This document shows, piece by piece, positions 25,801 to 34,390 of a stretch of DNA of 64,000 nt; position 1 is the stretch's first letter; every line of letters starts with the position of its first letter. The stretch is taken from NCBI GenBank assembly GCA_947381965.1, contig CANCXX010000015.1, forward strand, positions 1 to 64,000, written 5' to 3'. Both the position numbers and the translations under genes were made by a program. The notes under the pieces are model-generated. The model ran no database searches. It was not told the DNA's origin and worked only from the letters and a program-made list of their open reading frames with translations. The DNA comes from an uncultured bacterium. GTDB taxonomy: Bacteria > Bacillota > Clostridia > Lachnospirales > Lachnospiraceae.

Positions 25801-26109
25801 CAGAGCAGGCTTAATCACATGGTTATAGTAAACGAAATCATAATCGTTTGTTTTGTCATAAGCCCTCTGAATACGTCCTCCCAGACTTGGAAGCACCATT
25901 ACCTTCAGAAATTCATTTTCCAGAAAAACCGCCTCGTATTCCTTATTTACTTTTTCATCACTGATTTTTTCAATAACAGGATACGGATACACTTTTCCCG
26001 TACTTCCCTGATAGACACGCTTATCCAAAAAAATAGGATTTTTTTCTGCCTCACCAATCTCGTAGGTGGGAATCATCACCTTTTCCACCCATACTTTTGC
26101 ATCGCTCAT
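22822..26109 (-). CDS. DUF5107 and tetratricopeptide-repeat protein
   Basis: This 1095-residue protein has no signal peptide. The first 400 or so residues match the DUF5107 type, a beta-sandwich resembling sugar mutarotase folds: NEFLKVMVLPSLGGRIQ, GIEFNWPQHHRP, and a run of aromatic residues with GGYDYGVGAG and WTWGCGNFGKAWDR. A linker region near 400-480 is followed by many TPR-like helical pairs to the C-terminus (AYGMLLMRRGQFSKAEVCFNKA, HRNLALAYYNK, and others). Genes of this type accompany glycan loci in Clostridia, but no reaction is established to my knowledge. The His/Trp-rich N-terminal pocket suggests carbohydrate binding or catalysis. CAGGAG precedes the ATG. It is divergent from an AraC regulator that probably controls it. 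Confidence 0.85.
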   Translation of the reverse strand: MSDAKVWVEKVMIPTYEIGEAEKNPIFLDKRVYQGSTGKVYPYPVIEKISDEKVNKEYEAVFLENEFLKVMVLPSLGGRIQRAYDKTNDYDFVYYNHVIKPALVGLTGPWISGGIEFNWPQHHRPTTYLPVDYVTNENPDGSVSVLLHDVDQMYGTKSITKISLYQGKAYIEITGQLYNRTALPQTFLWWANPAVPANDHTQSVFPPDVHAVMDHGKRDVSRFPIATGMYYKKDYSEGVDISRYKNIPVPTSYMAEKSKYDFVGGYDYGVGAGILHVADHHISPGKKQWTWGCGNFGKAWDRNLTDKDGPYVELMTGVFTDNQPDFTWLKPFEEKVFRQYFMPYKGLGQVKNATTDAALHLSYNGKKATVKVYATGIYENAVIRLWAKEQLVLDETAAIGPVSVYEREVPCANLKEEQLRLAVYADGKRLAEYQPEAPRIPRMPEPAKAAKEPEEIMTNEELYLTGQHIEQYRHATYLPDPYYLEGLKRDPGDIRINNAYGMLLMRRGQFSKAEVCFNKALERLTERNPNPYHSETYYLLGLCLFYQGREDESYDAFYKASWSGEQQEKSFYYLAAIDTGRGRIARAYEHIERALVKNAHNIKARGLKAYLLRRQGKFLEAQAQIQENLQLDPFDFISGNERIVIEGDCDGSRRQALNDLMRDFVDNYLMTARDYAEWGAWDEAVSVIDCCKKQHPMLSYYKAYYLEAKSGPEAEIRRTLEGAEGQKPDYCFPNKLEDIAVLRFAIEKGCCAKAPYYLGNLYYDKLQWQEAVGLWELSVKTDSGFPTAHRNLALAYYNKCREPVKAKQALETAFLLNPSDARVFLELDQLHKKLGWSFEERLADYEAHTMLLEGRDDLYIEYITLVNLTGDHEKAYGCIMGHKFHPWEGGEGKITTQYTLSLLAMAQDALRQKDYGKAEKLLRKAFVYPENLGEGKLEGTRDNHLYYHLGLALEGQGRAAEAEECFRNAVLGTDEPAGAMYYNDQPADMILYQGLSNLKLGMLGEAKARFYRLIDYGERHLDDKAKIQYFAVSLPEFLIFDQDYTVRNRAHCYYLMALGHMGLGDADKASAFLAQAVAIEPSHMMSRVYQSQMVQ

Positions 26110-26177
26110 TTTTATTTCTCTCCTGATTTAAATTTCCGTTTACTATAGATTTATTGTTGTCCCAAAATCACCTGCTC

Positions 26178-26191
26178 TGTGCCTTGGCACA
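26178..26191. promoter_or_regulatory. Palindrome in the divergent AraC / DUF5107 control region
   Basis: TGTGCC-TT-GGCACA is a perfect six-base-arm inverted repeat in the 229-base region between two divergent genes. It is a plausible regulator site, but no family match is claimed. Confidence 0.3.
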
Positions 26192-26271
26192 TCTTATGTT
26201 ATAGCCAGTTTACCGCCATTAGCGTCTATTAACAATAAAATAAATTGCCCTCTTATTTACTTTTATTGCTA

Positions 26272-26300
26272 TTGCAGACATCTTCTTACAGTGGTACAAT
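26272..26300 (+). promoter_or_regulatory. Promoter of the AraC gene
   Basis: TTGCAG (26272-26277) and TACAAT (26295-26300) are 17 bases apart. Transcription would start near 26307, upstream of the ribosome site AGGAGG at 26326. This excludes the in-frame start at 26291. Confidence 0.6.
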
Positions 26301-26338
26301 ATGATATATTCTATGAATTACAGTCAGGAGGCCAGGCC

Positions 26339-27199
26339 ATGTTATCTAAGGAACCTTTGGTCAGTGATGACTCAAAGTATTTTGTCTATTCCCCCAGTAA
26401 AAATGCCATAGAAATGTTCCTGTACCCATTGCAGTGCGGACAGTTTACCTATCTGCCCGGTTATCAGCTCATCCGGGAAGCTTTTGACAGCTTCCTGCTC
26501 ATGTATATTCAAAAAGGAACGCTCACCCTTGTGACTGAAGATACCTGTCAGAGCACAGACACGCCAGTGACTGCAGGCGCCGGAAGCTTTGTCCTTTTGG
26601 ATTGCTACAGCCGCCATGCTTACTCCACCAATACCGGATGGAGCTGCCTGTGGTGCCATTTTGACGGTGTCACTGCCCGGCACTGGTATCAAAATATTAC
26701 TGTCCGTTTTGGAAACGTATTCTCCATCTCCGATATGCAGCCTGTTATCGGCAAGCTCACTGCTATTTACAATACTTTTTGTGAAGGCAGCCCGGTACGG
26801 GAACCTCTTTTGTCAAAATACTTAACAGATATTCTGACCGCCATCCTGCTTAGCGCGACCGCTGATACCAAAGCCAATGCCCACATAAATATGTCAGAAA
26901 CAATAACCACCTATATCAGCGAACATTTTGCGGAAAAATTAACCATAGAGCAGTTATCCTCGCTGGCAGGACTAAGCAACTACCATTTCATCCGCACCTT
27001 CAAAAAACAGACCGGTTTCACACCTTATGAGTACATTCTCAATACACGCATAAATACCGCCCGGTATCTGCTGAAAAATTCAGGCCTCTCTGTGAAAGAT
27101 ATCTGCTTCTCTACCGGTTTTTCCTGTGAAAGCATCTTTTGTACTGCTTTCAAACGGATAGAGGGCATGACGCCCGCCCAGTATCGGGAACATGGTTAA
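26339..27199 (+). CDS. AraC-family transcriptional regulator
   Basis: About 286 residues. The N-terminal half is a cupin-like sensor domain (MYIQKGTLTL, GSFVLLDCYSRHAY, WCHFDG). The C-terminal 100 residues hold two AraC helix-turn-helix motifs (LTIEQLSSLAGLSNYHFIRT and VKDICFSTGFSCESIFCTAF) with the family signature ending in MTPAQYREHG. It probably senses a sugar and activates the divergent DUF5107-TPR gene or the GH2 gene it converges on. The start follows AGGAGG with seven bases spacing. Confidence 0.88.
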   Translation: MLSKEPLVSDDSKYFVYSPSKNAIEMFLYPLQCGQFTYLPGYQLIREAFDSFLLMYIQKGTLTLVTEDTCQSTDTPVTAGAGSFVLLDCYSRHAYSTNTGWSCLWCHFDGVTARHWYQNITVRFGNVFSISDMQPVIGKLTAIYNTFCEGSPVREPLLSKYLTDILTAILLSATADTKANAHINMSETITTYISEHFAEKLTIEQLSSLAGLSNYHFIRTFKKQTGFTPYEYILNTRINTARYLLKNSGLSVKDICFSTGFSCESIFCTAFKRIEGMTPAQYREHG

Positions 27200-27213
27200 A
27201 TTTACATATACTT

Positions 27214-27247
27214 AAAAACAGCAGGGAAACTTCTCTGTTCCCTGCTG
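27214..27247 (-). terminator. Terminator between the convergent GH2 and AraC genes
   Basis: CAGCAGGGAA pairs with TTCCCTGCTG around a nine-base loop. On the minus strand the stem is followed by TTTTT, so it ends the pectin-type operon after the GH2 gene. It may also stop AraC transcription, though no T-run follows in that direction. Confidence 0.7.
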
Positions 27248-27262
27248 CCAGACTCCTCCGTT

Positions 27263-29197
27263 TTATCCCTGCAATGTTTTCGTGTATTTCTCTGCCATTC
27301 CTGTCTTTGTCCAGACACCTATCCTTCTTCCTTTTGCATTGGATACCGTAACCTTTTCCAGCCCCGGCATCTCAAAACGCCGTGTTTCTCCCGGACTTAG
27401 ATCAATTTCTTCCTTCCGTATGCCGCCTGTCCCCTCCAGCAGCACCTGATAATCCTCCATCCCATAACAGGGCAGGTCTTTCCTGCACAGGATCAGACAG
27501 GCATCCTCCTTAAAGGCAACGCTGCAGGGTGCACATTCCTCCCGTACCTTCCAGTAGGAATCCTTGGGCTGCCCCTTTAAATCCGTGGAACCATGCACTC
27601 TTCTTTTTCTGGAGCCTTCTCCCTCCTCCCCGATCTGCGTCCGGTAATCGTTCAGGCAAAAATAAATGGTTCCCACAATCTCCGGAAACTGACGGTAAAT
27701 CTCCATTTTCTCCCCAATTATCCGGGCTCTGCGCACATCCCCGCCGGAAAAAGCCGGCTCGCAAAGCCCAAACTCCGAGATCACAATGGGCTTGTGTGGA
27801 TTCTCCCTGCACACCCTGTCAAGCACCTCTGCCGCCTCATATTCTTCAATCCAGGTTCCCGTGTACTCATTCAGCATCATAATGTCTCCAAACTGCACAC
27901 CATCCTTCAAAGGTTCACCGAAATAGCTGTTGCTGACATAGCTGGCCAGCCGCGAAGAATCCAGCTTTTTCGTGTATCCGATGGCTCGTTTGATATAACG
28001 GATTGTGTCCGGGCGCTGTGCCGTCAGCTCATTTCCCACACCCCAGGAAATCAGACACGGATGATTTTGCTTTTCGCGGACCATCTCCTGTATCTGCTGA
28101 TAAAAGATCTCCCACTGTGTTTCCCCCGCTGCCTCCGGATCCGGTCCCCAGAACGGTATCTCTTCCTGCACCAGCATGCCATTCTCATCACACCACTCAT
28201 AGACTTCCTCACTCTGCTGCCAATGGAATCTGGTGTACACACAGTTTGTCCCTTCCAGCACGCCAAGCATCCTGTGAAGCTGCTCAGTCGGCTCTGCCAT
28301 ACCATACTGCGGGTCGGAACCCGGCATCCATTCTGTCCCGCAAAGCCGCACCGGCTCCCCGTTAAACAATAATTGCTCTGCGCAAACCTCTATTTTACGG
28401 AATCCGGTTTTCATCTTATAAATGTCCTGCACAACGCCATCACAGCACAATTCCAGTTCAAGCATATAAAGTACAGGCGCATCAAAATGCCAATAGGTTA
28501 TATTGTCCAAAACCTGCCGTACAGCCTGGTTTTTCCCCGCCGCTACGGGTGCCTCCCCGGCCGCTGCAGGTCCGATGCTCTTCCCGCCATGCAGCTTCCA
28601 TTTTAATTTCCAGTCCAACTGGTCAAAACACGTCCCCCACTCCCTGCTGTCAAGCTCCAGATCCAATCCCCACAATGCGCTTCCACCGCGCTGCCGCTTT
28701 CCTGTCTGTGCCAGAACCGGTTCACAGATTGCACGGACGCCTGCAATCCTGCCCATTCCGGTTTCGTACAGACAAACGTCCCGAATCATGCCTCCATCAT
28801 TTGCCCAGTCAAAGCTCCGCTTATAAGGAAGCATTTTATCGCTAAAGCTGTTATCGGCACGCACGATAATCTGATTTTCTCCCTCCTTTATGTAATCGGT
28901 TATCTCCACAGTAAATGCTGTATATCCCGAATGCAGGTGTTCCCCTGCAAGAATATCATTCACATAGACCCACGCATCGTGATATACCGCGCCAAATTCC
29001 AGAAAGAATCGTCGCTCCTTTCTAACTGCAGGCATTGTCAGCTGATATTCATACCAGCCGCTTCCCGCGTATTCATATAACCCCTCATCCACATTCCAGG
29101 TGTGTGGAACAGTTACCATTTTCGCATCTGCAAGGCAGTCCTTTGTTTCTCCAATGGCAAATTTCCAGACTTTGAGTTTTTTCTTATTTCGATTCAT
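27263..29197 (-). CDS. Glycoside hydrolase family 2 enzyme (beta-glucuronidase/galactosidase type)
   Basis: About 644 residues with compact GH2 layout: jelly-roll with PHTWNVDEG and GSGWYEYQL, then a TIM barrel with acid/base Glu in SWGVGNELTAQ (about residue 390) and nucleophile Glu in IVISEFGLCEP (about 475). It lacks the extra domains of large beta-galactosidases and resembles short GH2 beta-glucuronidases or galacturonidases. No signal peptide is seen. I prefer the ATG at 29197, seven bases after GGAGG; the ATG at 29203 touches the ribosome site. As last gene after GH28, it probably trims pectin-derived oligosaccharides in the cytoplasm. Confidence 0.85.
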   Translation of the reverse strand: MNRNKKKLKVWKFAIGETKDCLADAKMVTVPHTWNVDEGLYEYAGSGWYEYQLTMPAVRKERRFFLEFGAVYHDAWVYVNDILAGEHLHSGYTAFTVEITDYIKEGENQIIVRADNSFSDKMLPYKRSFDWANDGGMIRDVCLYETGMGRIAGVRAICEPVLAQTGKRQRGGSALWGLDLELDSREWGTCFDQLDWKLKWKLHGGKSIGPAAAGEAPVAAGKNQAVRQVLDNITYWHFDAPVLYMLELELCCDGVVQDIYKMKTGFRKIEVCAEQLLFNGEPVRLCGTEWMPGSDPQYGMAEPTEQLHRMLGVLEGTNCVYTRFHWQQSEEVYEWCDENGMLVQEEIPFWGPDPEAAGETQWEIFYQQIQEMVREKQNHPCLISWGVGNELTAQRPDTIRYIKRAIGYTKKLDSSRLASYVSNSYFGEPLKDGVQFGDIMMLNEYTGTWIEEYEAAEVLDRVCRENPHKPIVISEFGLCEPAFSGGDVRRARIIGEKMEIYRQFPEIVGTIYFCLNDYRTQIGEEGEGSRKRRVHGSTDLKGQPKDSYWKVREECAPCSVAFKEDACLILCRKDLPCYGMEDYQVLLEGTGGIRKEEIDLSPGETRRFEMPGLEKVTVSNAKGRRIGVWTKTGMAEKYTKTLQG

Positions 29198-29248
29198 CTG
29201 CATTCCTCCAAAAATCTACAGCGTTCTGTCTCCACTTCCATTATGTCA

Positions 29249-29276
29249 AATATACCATGCTCTGCTTTTTCATCAA
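29249..29276 (-). promoter_or_regulatory. Promoter before the GH2 gene
   Basis: On the minus strand TTGATG (29271-29276) and TATATT (29249-29254) are 16 bases apart, within the 171-base gap after the GH28 gene. It suggests that GH2 has its own promoter in addition to operon read-through. Confidence 0.45.
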
Positions 29277-29368
29277 TAATTTAAATTGCGAAATCGTTTA
29301 TATAAATTGCTGTAAATAACTTCACGCGCTGTTACAGATTGAACCTGTTTTCTTATCCCCAAACTGCC

Positions 29369-30859
29369 TTACCTTCCGCTGCAAATCTTTACGTCTTTTG
29401 TAAATTTCCCTACACAAATATTGGCCTCTTCCAGACTTTCCACTCTTTTTCCATCCCTGTAAAATTCTCGAATCTCCACATTCTCCACCACATGTTTTTC
29501 ATCATACCCACTGATGCTGGAAGGTTCTTCTCCCGGCCCTGTCCTTACAAAAATCCGCTCCATCACAATGCCGCTGATAAGATGCCCCGGTATGGGATTA
29601 TAATCCCTGTTCCATTTGACCTGTATATCCATTACCTTCCCGTGTTCAAAGGGCTCTATTCTTATGTCGCGGTAAATCACATTGCGCACCGTATTCCCAT
29701 CTCCGGCGTTAATGGTCATGGCGCCAAGATACTCCGGCTGATATTCATGATGTTCCAGAATATCTATATTTTGAAACGTAATATTTTCAATGGTATCTCC
29801 ACCCTTTTCATAATCCCCATGGGTTCCAACCATCAAAGGATGCGCCACATCCGCCCAAAGAGTAATGTCCTTCACCAGAATATTGCGACTCCCTCCCCTG
29901 TTATCCCAGCGGCTTCCATAAATAGCAATACAGTCATCTGAAGTCCGCAAAAATCCGCCCTCCACCGTCACATTCTTGCAGCTCATGATGTCAATGCCGT
30001 CACTCCATCCTTCACAGCTAAAAGACTTGATATGACGGATTGTGATATTTTCACTTTCCCCCAGATGCACCGTATAGTGAGGTGGATTGATAAACATCAG
30101 ATTTTCCGCCACAATATTGGAGGAATGACTTATCCGCAGTCCATTAACAGAACTGAAACGCTCAAAATCTGCCTGATAAAGCATTCCTCTTCCATAAATA
30201 TGAATATTCTCCGCCTTATCGCACACCAGCGCGCCTTTTAAAATAGCCCCGCCCTCCAGATAAATCTTTGTATGGGAAGGCAGATGCCAGATAAATTCCC
30301 CAATATAATAAATTCCCGCCTCTATATAAACCAGCCTTCCCTCCGGCAAAGCAGCAATCTCCCTGTTAAGCCCATCACCGATATGACCTGGCTTTTCCAA
30401 GGAGCCTTTAACTAAAAACACATTTTCCCCATATTTATCAGGCGCTTCTGTAATGGCGCCGGCAAACAGGTGCAGGTTATGGAACCGTTCCTTGTTGATT
30501 TCTATGGATAAATCCGCCGCCTTATCCAGATAAAAGGAAACTCTCTTGGGCTCTGTGACAGGTACGATTCCCAGACCAAGAGGCCTGATATCTGCACAAT
30601 ATACCGTATAAAAACGCGGAAAAGTAATTTCCACCTCCACCCTTCCGCAAAAATCAAAAAATGCCATAGAAGAGTGCCTGACATCGTGCATATCTACCTT
30701 AACCTGATAAATCGTTACCTCCTGCCACTGCTCTTCCCCCTCCGGACGCACCCGCAGGATATAATCCCTTTGCAGCGCCCCGCCATCCGGCGCCGGGTAA
30801 ACAACCACCCTGCTTTTCTTCCTGTTATTTCCACTATCTGAAATTTTATCTGTATACAT
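29369..30859 (-). CDS. GH28 polygalacturonase-like beta-helix enzyme
   Basis: About 496 residues. The repeated parallel beta-helix pattern (NIHIYGRGML, NIVAENLMFIN, NITIRHIKSF, NVTVEGGFL) and the acidic catalytic set GWSDGIDIMS, TSDDCIAIYG and GTHGDYEKG match GH28 enzymes, which hydrolyse galacturonan or rhamnogalacturonan. No signal peptide is visible, so a cytoplasmic oligogalacturonide-trimming enzyme is likely, as in the B. subtilis yes/yte rhamnogalacturonan system. The start at 30859 is six bases after GGAGG; an upstream ATG at 30883 lacks a ribosome site. The family also contains related epimerase or lyase-like beta-helix proteins. Confidence 0.85.
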   Translation of the reverse strand: MYTDKISDSGNNRKKSRVVVYPAPDGGALQRDYILRVRPEGEEQWQEVTIYQVKVDMHDVRHSSMAFFDFCGRVEVEITFPRFYTVYCADIRPLGLGIVPVTEPKRVSFYLDKAADLSIEINKERFHNLHLFAGAITEAPDKYGENVFLVKGSLEKPGHIGDGLNREIAALPEGRLVYIEAGIYYIGEFIWHLPSHTKIYLEGGAILKGALVCDKAENIHIYGRGMLYQADFERFSSVNGLRISHSSNIVAENLMFINPPHYTVHLGESENITIRHIKSFSCEGWSDGIDIMSCKNVTVEGGFLRTSDDCIAIYGSRWDNRGGSRNILVKDITLWADVAHPLMVGTHGDYEKGGDTIENITFQNIDILEHHEYQPEYLGAMTINAGDGNTVRNVIYRDIRIEPFEHGKVMDIQVKWNRDYNPIPGHLISGIVMERIFVRTGPGEEPSSISGYDEKHVVENVEIREFYRDGKRVESLEEANICVGKFTKDVKICSGR

Positions 30860-30968
30860 AAAAATCCTCCCATTTTCAAACATCGTTATCTTACTTCAGC
30901 CTGCATTTGCGTTCCCAAAAGGACTCCGGCTTTTTCTGCACACAAACACAGATATTCCTTACAAAAAA

Positions 30969-31592
30969 TTACCTTATCTCTGTAATCATTCCCCCATCAA
31001 TCAGCAGATCAAAAATATGATTAAAAATTACCGCCTGCACATAACCCAAAAGCCCCATAATAAACAAAATGGGAAAATACACAAAAAACCATATAGTAAA
31101 CAGAGTTAACACTCGGATTACCAGCAGCACAAAGGTCCATCCGGGGTTTCTTACTGCCAGCGCCGCCGCCATACGGATATGCCCTGGGATTGTATTTTCA
31201 AATTTTGCCATTACCGGAAATACATAAGAAGATATAGCCGCCGCTGCCATCAGCAAAATGGCAAACACCGCCGTCTGCAGCGTAAACTTCCCCTTTCCAA
31301 GAATCCCATAGTAGAACAGATTTACAGAAAACAAAATTTCCGTAATAAGCAACGGCGCCCCAATGGAAATCCCCTGTCTTAAGTTATTTTTATAGGCTTT
31401 AAAAAAGCCTTTTCCAATATACCCCTCCTGATCTTTTGCCGCCTTAAGCAGCACCTCGTACATGGCAGTAGTGGAAACGCCTGTGGTTATTAACGGCAGA
31501 CTGCCAATCAGCCATAGTATCCCCACATACAATAATGTAACAATCTTAAGAATTCCCCTCATCCAAGGACTGTTCATGGTAAAAAAATTCAT
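30969..31592 (-). CDS. DUF624 membrane protein, YesL-like
   Basis: This 207-residue protein has about five hydrophobic segments and the DUF624 opening with GILKIVTLLYVGILWLIGSL and PLITTGVSTTAMYEVL. DUF624/YesL proteins sit next to LplABC-type importers and YesMN regulators for plant polysaccharide sugars, exactly as here. Their molecular role is not settled; a transporter accessory or sensing role is inferred. It follows the binding-protein gene after a strong stem-loop. Confidence 0.82.
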   Translation of the reverse strand: MNFFTMNSPWMRGILKIVTLLYVGILWLIGSLPLITTGVSTTAMYEVLLKAAKDQEGYIGKGFFKAYKNNLRQGISIGAPLLITEILFSVNLFYYGILGKGKFTLQTAVFAILLMAAAAISSYVFPVMAKFENTIPGHIRMAAALAVRNPGWTFVLLVIRVLTLFTIWFFVYFPILFIMGLLGYVQAVIFNHIFDLLIDGGMITEIR

Positions 31593-31658
31593 CTGTAATT
31601 CCCTTTCTCACTACAAACGCCGTCACAACCTGCAGGACAGCTTATTGTAGGTAAATCG

Positions 31659-31690
31659 AGTAAAGGAGCGCCGAGGGGCACTCCTTTACT
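31659..31690. other. Stem-loop after the second binding-protein gene
   Basis: AGTAAAGGAG pairs perfectly with CTCCTTTACT, with an inner GCC/GGC pairing. On the minus strand no T-run follows. Like the palindrome at 19175-19202, it lies directly downstream of a substrate-binding-protein gene inside an operon and may protect the upstream mRNA. Confidence 0.55.
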
Positions 31691-31711
31691 TCCAGTAACA
31701 ATATAACTTCC

Positions 31712-33439
31712 TTAATTTGCATTCTTTGCATCCAAAAATGCCTGAATCTGCGCAATCAGTTCTGCACGGATATCCTCCAGCCCAACTTTTACAGCCTCTT
31801 CATGCCATGTATTAATCTTTGCTTCCGCTTCCTCAGCATCATACATGGACAGAGTAAGCTGCAGTTCGTTTGAAAGCGCAGACACATTGGCCACCTGTGT
31901 CTCTACATTGGCAGGGTTAAATGCAAATCCCGCAAGAGGGCTTAACTGATAGGTGGACTCGTCGTACATATATGCAAAGCGCTCTTTCAAATCCGCATCG
32001 CCGGACACAAACTCACTGTCCCTGATATAGGTAGGATTTAAGGTAAAGGAATAAGTGGGCATAAAATACTGCTCATCCTCCGACATTTCAAGCTGCTTGT
32101 AACCGCCATCTGCCGTTGCCTCCCAGTCAACCCCTTCCACACCGTACTGGAACAGGTCATGGGCTTCCTGATTGCCAAACATCCAGTCAAGGAAATACAT
32201 AACCGCATCTGTCTTTTCAGACCATTCAGGAACTACCAGCCAGTTATTTGTTGCCATATCGCAGATAACGGCGCCTTCTTCCTTATTGCGCTGTGCATCC
32301 TCAATAACATAAAAACCAAATTCCGCATCCGGGTTATTTGCTTTTCCATCTTTTACTTTGCTCTCATACTCACTTAACGGACAGTAGGTAATTACCGCAG
32401 GCTTTTCAACTGCATCTGTTGATCCACGGGTAGGGCTTAAATAAGGGTTCCACTTCGTACGTTCTTTCGTGTATTCCGTAATGAAATCATACTGATACCC
32501 CTCCGGCATCTTTGCAAATTCTTCCTCGGAATCCCCTGCAACCACTGCGTTCAAAACTGTTTTTCCATCTTCGCTAAGGCCTACATATACCCACGTCTGG
32601 TCCCCTAAAATATTTACATTATCCTGTGTATAGACATTGTCATGTTTTGCCGAGTACCAGGGAGAATCCAGACGGAAGAAATTCCACAGACTGACTCCCA
32701 CCATATCCGGTTCGTTCTCCACCACCGTCTGCACATAGGAAAGCAGGCTTTCTTCGTCGGTAATCGGGTCGCAGTTATATTTCGTCCGAAGGTCTTCTCT
32801 GTACATAAAGCCGCGGCTGTCCTCATAATAAGAAGCCAAGTTAATGCCAAAAATCCCTTTCTTATAAGAACCGTCTTCCATCAGCACATAAGAGGTCATT
32901 GCATCCACAAAGTTTTCTGAAAAAGCACTCTTTAATCCGGGGAAAGCATCGTTATTAAAATAAGAAGACAGATCCGCAAAATTCCCCTGCTGGATAAAGG
33001 TGGTAAGCCCATGCCAGCTTCCGCAGAACATAAGGTCATAATCCTCCTGGGCTACCAGCGCCATACTCAGCTTATCCTTGTAATCTCCCCCTGCTACATA
33101 AGAGAAATTCAGATGAATATTGCTCATTAACGGGTCGTCCGCCGTCATTTCCTGGTACTTCTCCAATACCCTGTCTAAATTGCGATATTCATTCATCACA
33201 CGGATGTTAATGGTTGTATCCTCAATTTCAGCTGCCGGAGCCGCTGCCTGTTCCTCTCCTTCTGCCGGCTTCTCCGTATCACTTTCGGCTGAGCTTTCCT
33301 GCGTGGAATCTGCCGGCGTATTATCCGACGCCTCCTCCCCTTTCGTGTCTTTCCCGCCGCCGCAGGCTGAAAGCGACAGTACCATAGCGCCTGTCAGGAC
33401 ACCTGCCATCACTTTTCTGAAAAGATTTTTTCTTGCCAT
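31712..33439 (-). CDS. LplA-type extracellular solute-binding lipoprotein
   Basis: This 575-residue protein has a signal peptide with lipobox LSAC and lipidated Cys26. A Ser/Glu/Ala-rich low-complexity linker to about residue 72 precedes a large solute-binding domain. The length and the motif DLMFCGSWHGLTTFIQQGNF fit the large LplA/YtcQ-type binding proteins for complex oligosaccharides. It works with the two permeases encoded just upstream. AAGGAGG lies ten bases before the ATG. The substrate is probably a pectin fragment, judging from the GH28 neighbour. Confidence 0.88.
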   Translation of the reverse strand: MARKNLFRKVMAGVLTGAMVLSLSACGGGKDTKGEEASDNTPADSTQESSAESDTEKPAEGEEQAAAPAAEIEDTTINIRVMNEYRNLDRVLEKYQEMTADDPLMSNIHLNFSYVAGGDYKDKLSMALVAQEDYDLMFCGSWHGLTTFIQQGNFADLSSYFNNDAFPGLKSAFSENFVDAMTSYVLMEDGSYKKGIFGINLASYYEDSRGFMYREDLRTKYNCDPITDEESLLSYVQTVVENEPDMVGVSLWNFFRLDSPWYSAKHDNVYTQDNVNILGDQTWVYVGLSEDGKTVLNAVVAGDSEEEFAKMPEGYQYDFITEYTKERTKWNPYLSPTRGSTDAVEKPAVITYCPLSEYESKVKDGKANNPDAEFGFYVIEDAQRNKEEGAVICDMATNNWLVVPEWSEKTDAVMYFLDWMFGNQEAHDLFQYGVEGVDWEATADGGYKQLEMSEDEQYFMPTYSFTLNPTYIRDSEFVSGDADLKERFAYMYDESTYQLSPLAGFAFNPANVETQVANVSALSNELQLTLSMYDAEEAEAKINTWHEEAVKVGLEDIRAELIAQIQAFLDAKNAN

Positions 33440-33466
33440 TTTTCATTTTCCTCCTTATAAATCTTT

Positions 33467-34375
33467 TTATCCTTTAATTGCCCCAACTGTAAGACCGCTG
33501 GTAAAATACTTCTGTACATAAGGGTACAAAAGCACAATAGGACCTATTGTTACCACAGTGGTTGCCATCCGCAGGGAATTGGTTGGCACTTCCCCTGCCG
33601 CCACGCCGGTTGTCCGGGCCATCTCCTTCATGGCGTCCATATTCCGCAGCATCCGCATCAGCAGATATTGCAGGGGGACAAGCTTACTGTCTTCTATGTA
33701 CAGCATGGCATTAAACCACTGATTCCAGTATCCCAAAGCATAAAACAGGCTTAAGGTGGCAATGCCCGGTACGGAAACCGGAAGAATGATCTTCCATAAA
33801 ATCTGGAAATCATTTGCCCCATCCATGTAAGCGGACTCTGACAGTTCATGGGGAATCCCGTTAAAGAAATTCCTCATCAGAAACATATTCCAGGCGCTGA
33901 ACGCCACCGGGATAATCAGTACAAAAATATTATTCTTCATATTCAGCGTCTTGGAAACCAGCAGATAGGTTGGTACCAGCCCACCCCCAAACAGCATGGT
34001 AAAATATACAAAAAACGTTATCACATTCCGAAACTTTACCTTTTTCAGGGAAAGAGGATAAGCCATAGTGATGGTAAGAAACATACTGAAAAGCGTTCCC
34101 ACTACCGTTGTAAAAATTGTAACCCCATAGGCGTGGAAAATCTGTCCGTCCCCCAACACCATCTTATAAGCTGTCAGTGTAAAATCCTTTGGTATAATCG
34201 GAAAACCGTAAGTGGCAAAGTTTGCCTCTGTCTCAAAGCTGCTGCCGATAATAATGGCAAAGGGAAACAGGCAGTAAAGGCAGAATATGGCGGCAATGCC
34301 ATAAACAACAATTTCAAATATTTTTTCTTCCCGCGATTTCTTTATCCGGGAACCTGTTACATTTATTTTGCTCAC
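33467..34375 (-). CDS. ABC permease, LplC/YtcP-like
   Basis: This 302-residue membrane protein has about six spans. Its EAA loop reads ELSESAYMDGANDFQILWKI near residue 178-197, and the C-terminus YFTSGLTVGAIKG is characteristic of LplC/YtcP permeases. It starts with GTG six bases after GGAGG, 15 bases after the LplB-like gene. It forms the transmembrane pair with that protein. Confidence 0.9.
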   Translation of the reverse strand: MSKINVTGSRIKKSREEKIFEIVVYGIAAIFCLYCLFPFAIIIGSSFETEANFATYGFPIIPKDFTLTAYKMVLGDGQIFHAYGVTIFTTVVGTLFSMFLTITMAYPLSLKKVKFRNVITFFVYFTMLFGGGLVPTYLLVSKTLNMKNNIFVLIIPVAFSAWNMFLMRNFFNGIPHELSESAYMDGANDFQILWKIILPVSVPGIATLSLFYALGYWNQWFNAMLYIEDSKLVPLQYLLMRMLRNMDAMKEMARTTGVAAGEVPTNSLRMATTVVTIGPIVLLYPYVQKYFTSGLTVGAIKG

Positions 34376-34390
34376 CTTACTCCTCCCCTT

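Noticed and set aside
29285-29305. Catabolite-responsive (cre) site upstream of the GH2 promoter
   Set aside because: TATAAACGATTTCG resembles the consensus only partly and lacks the leading TG, and its position upstream of -35 is atypical for repression.
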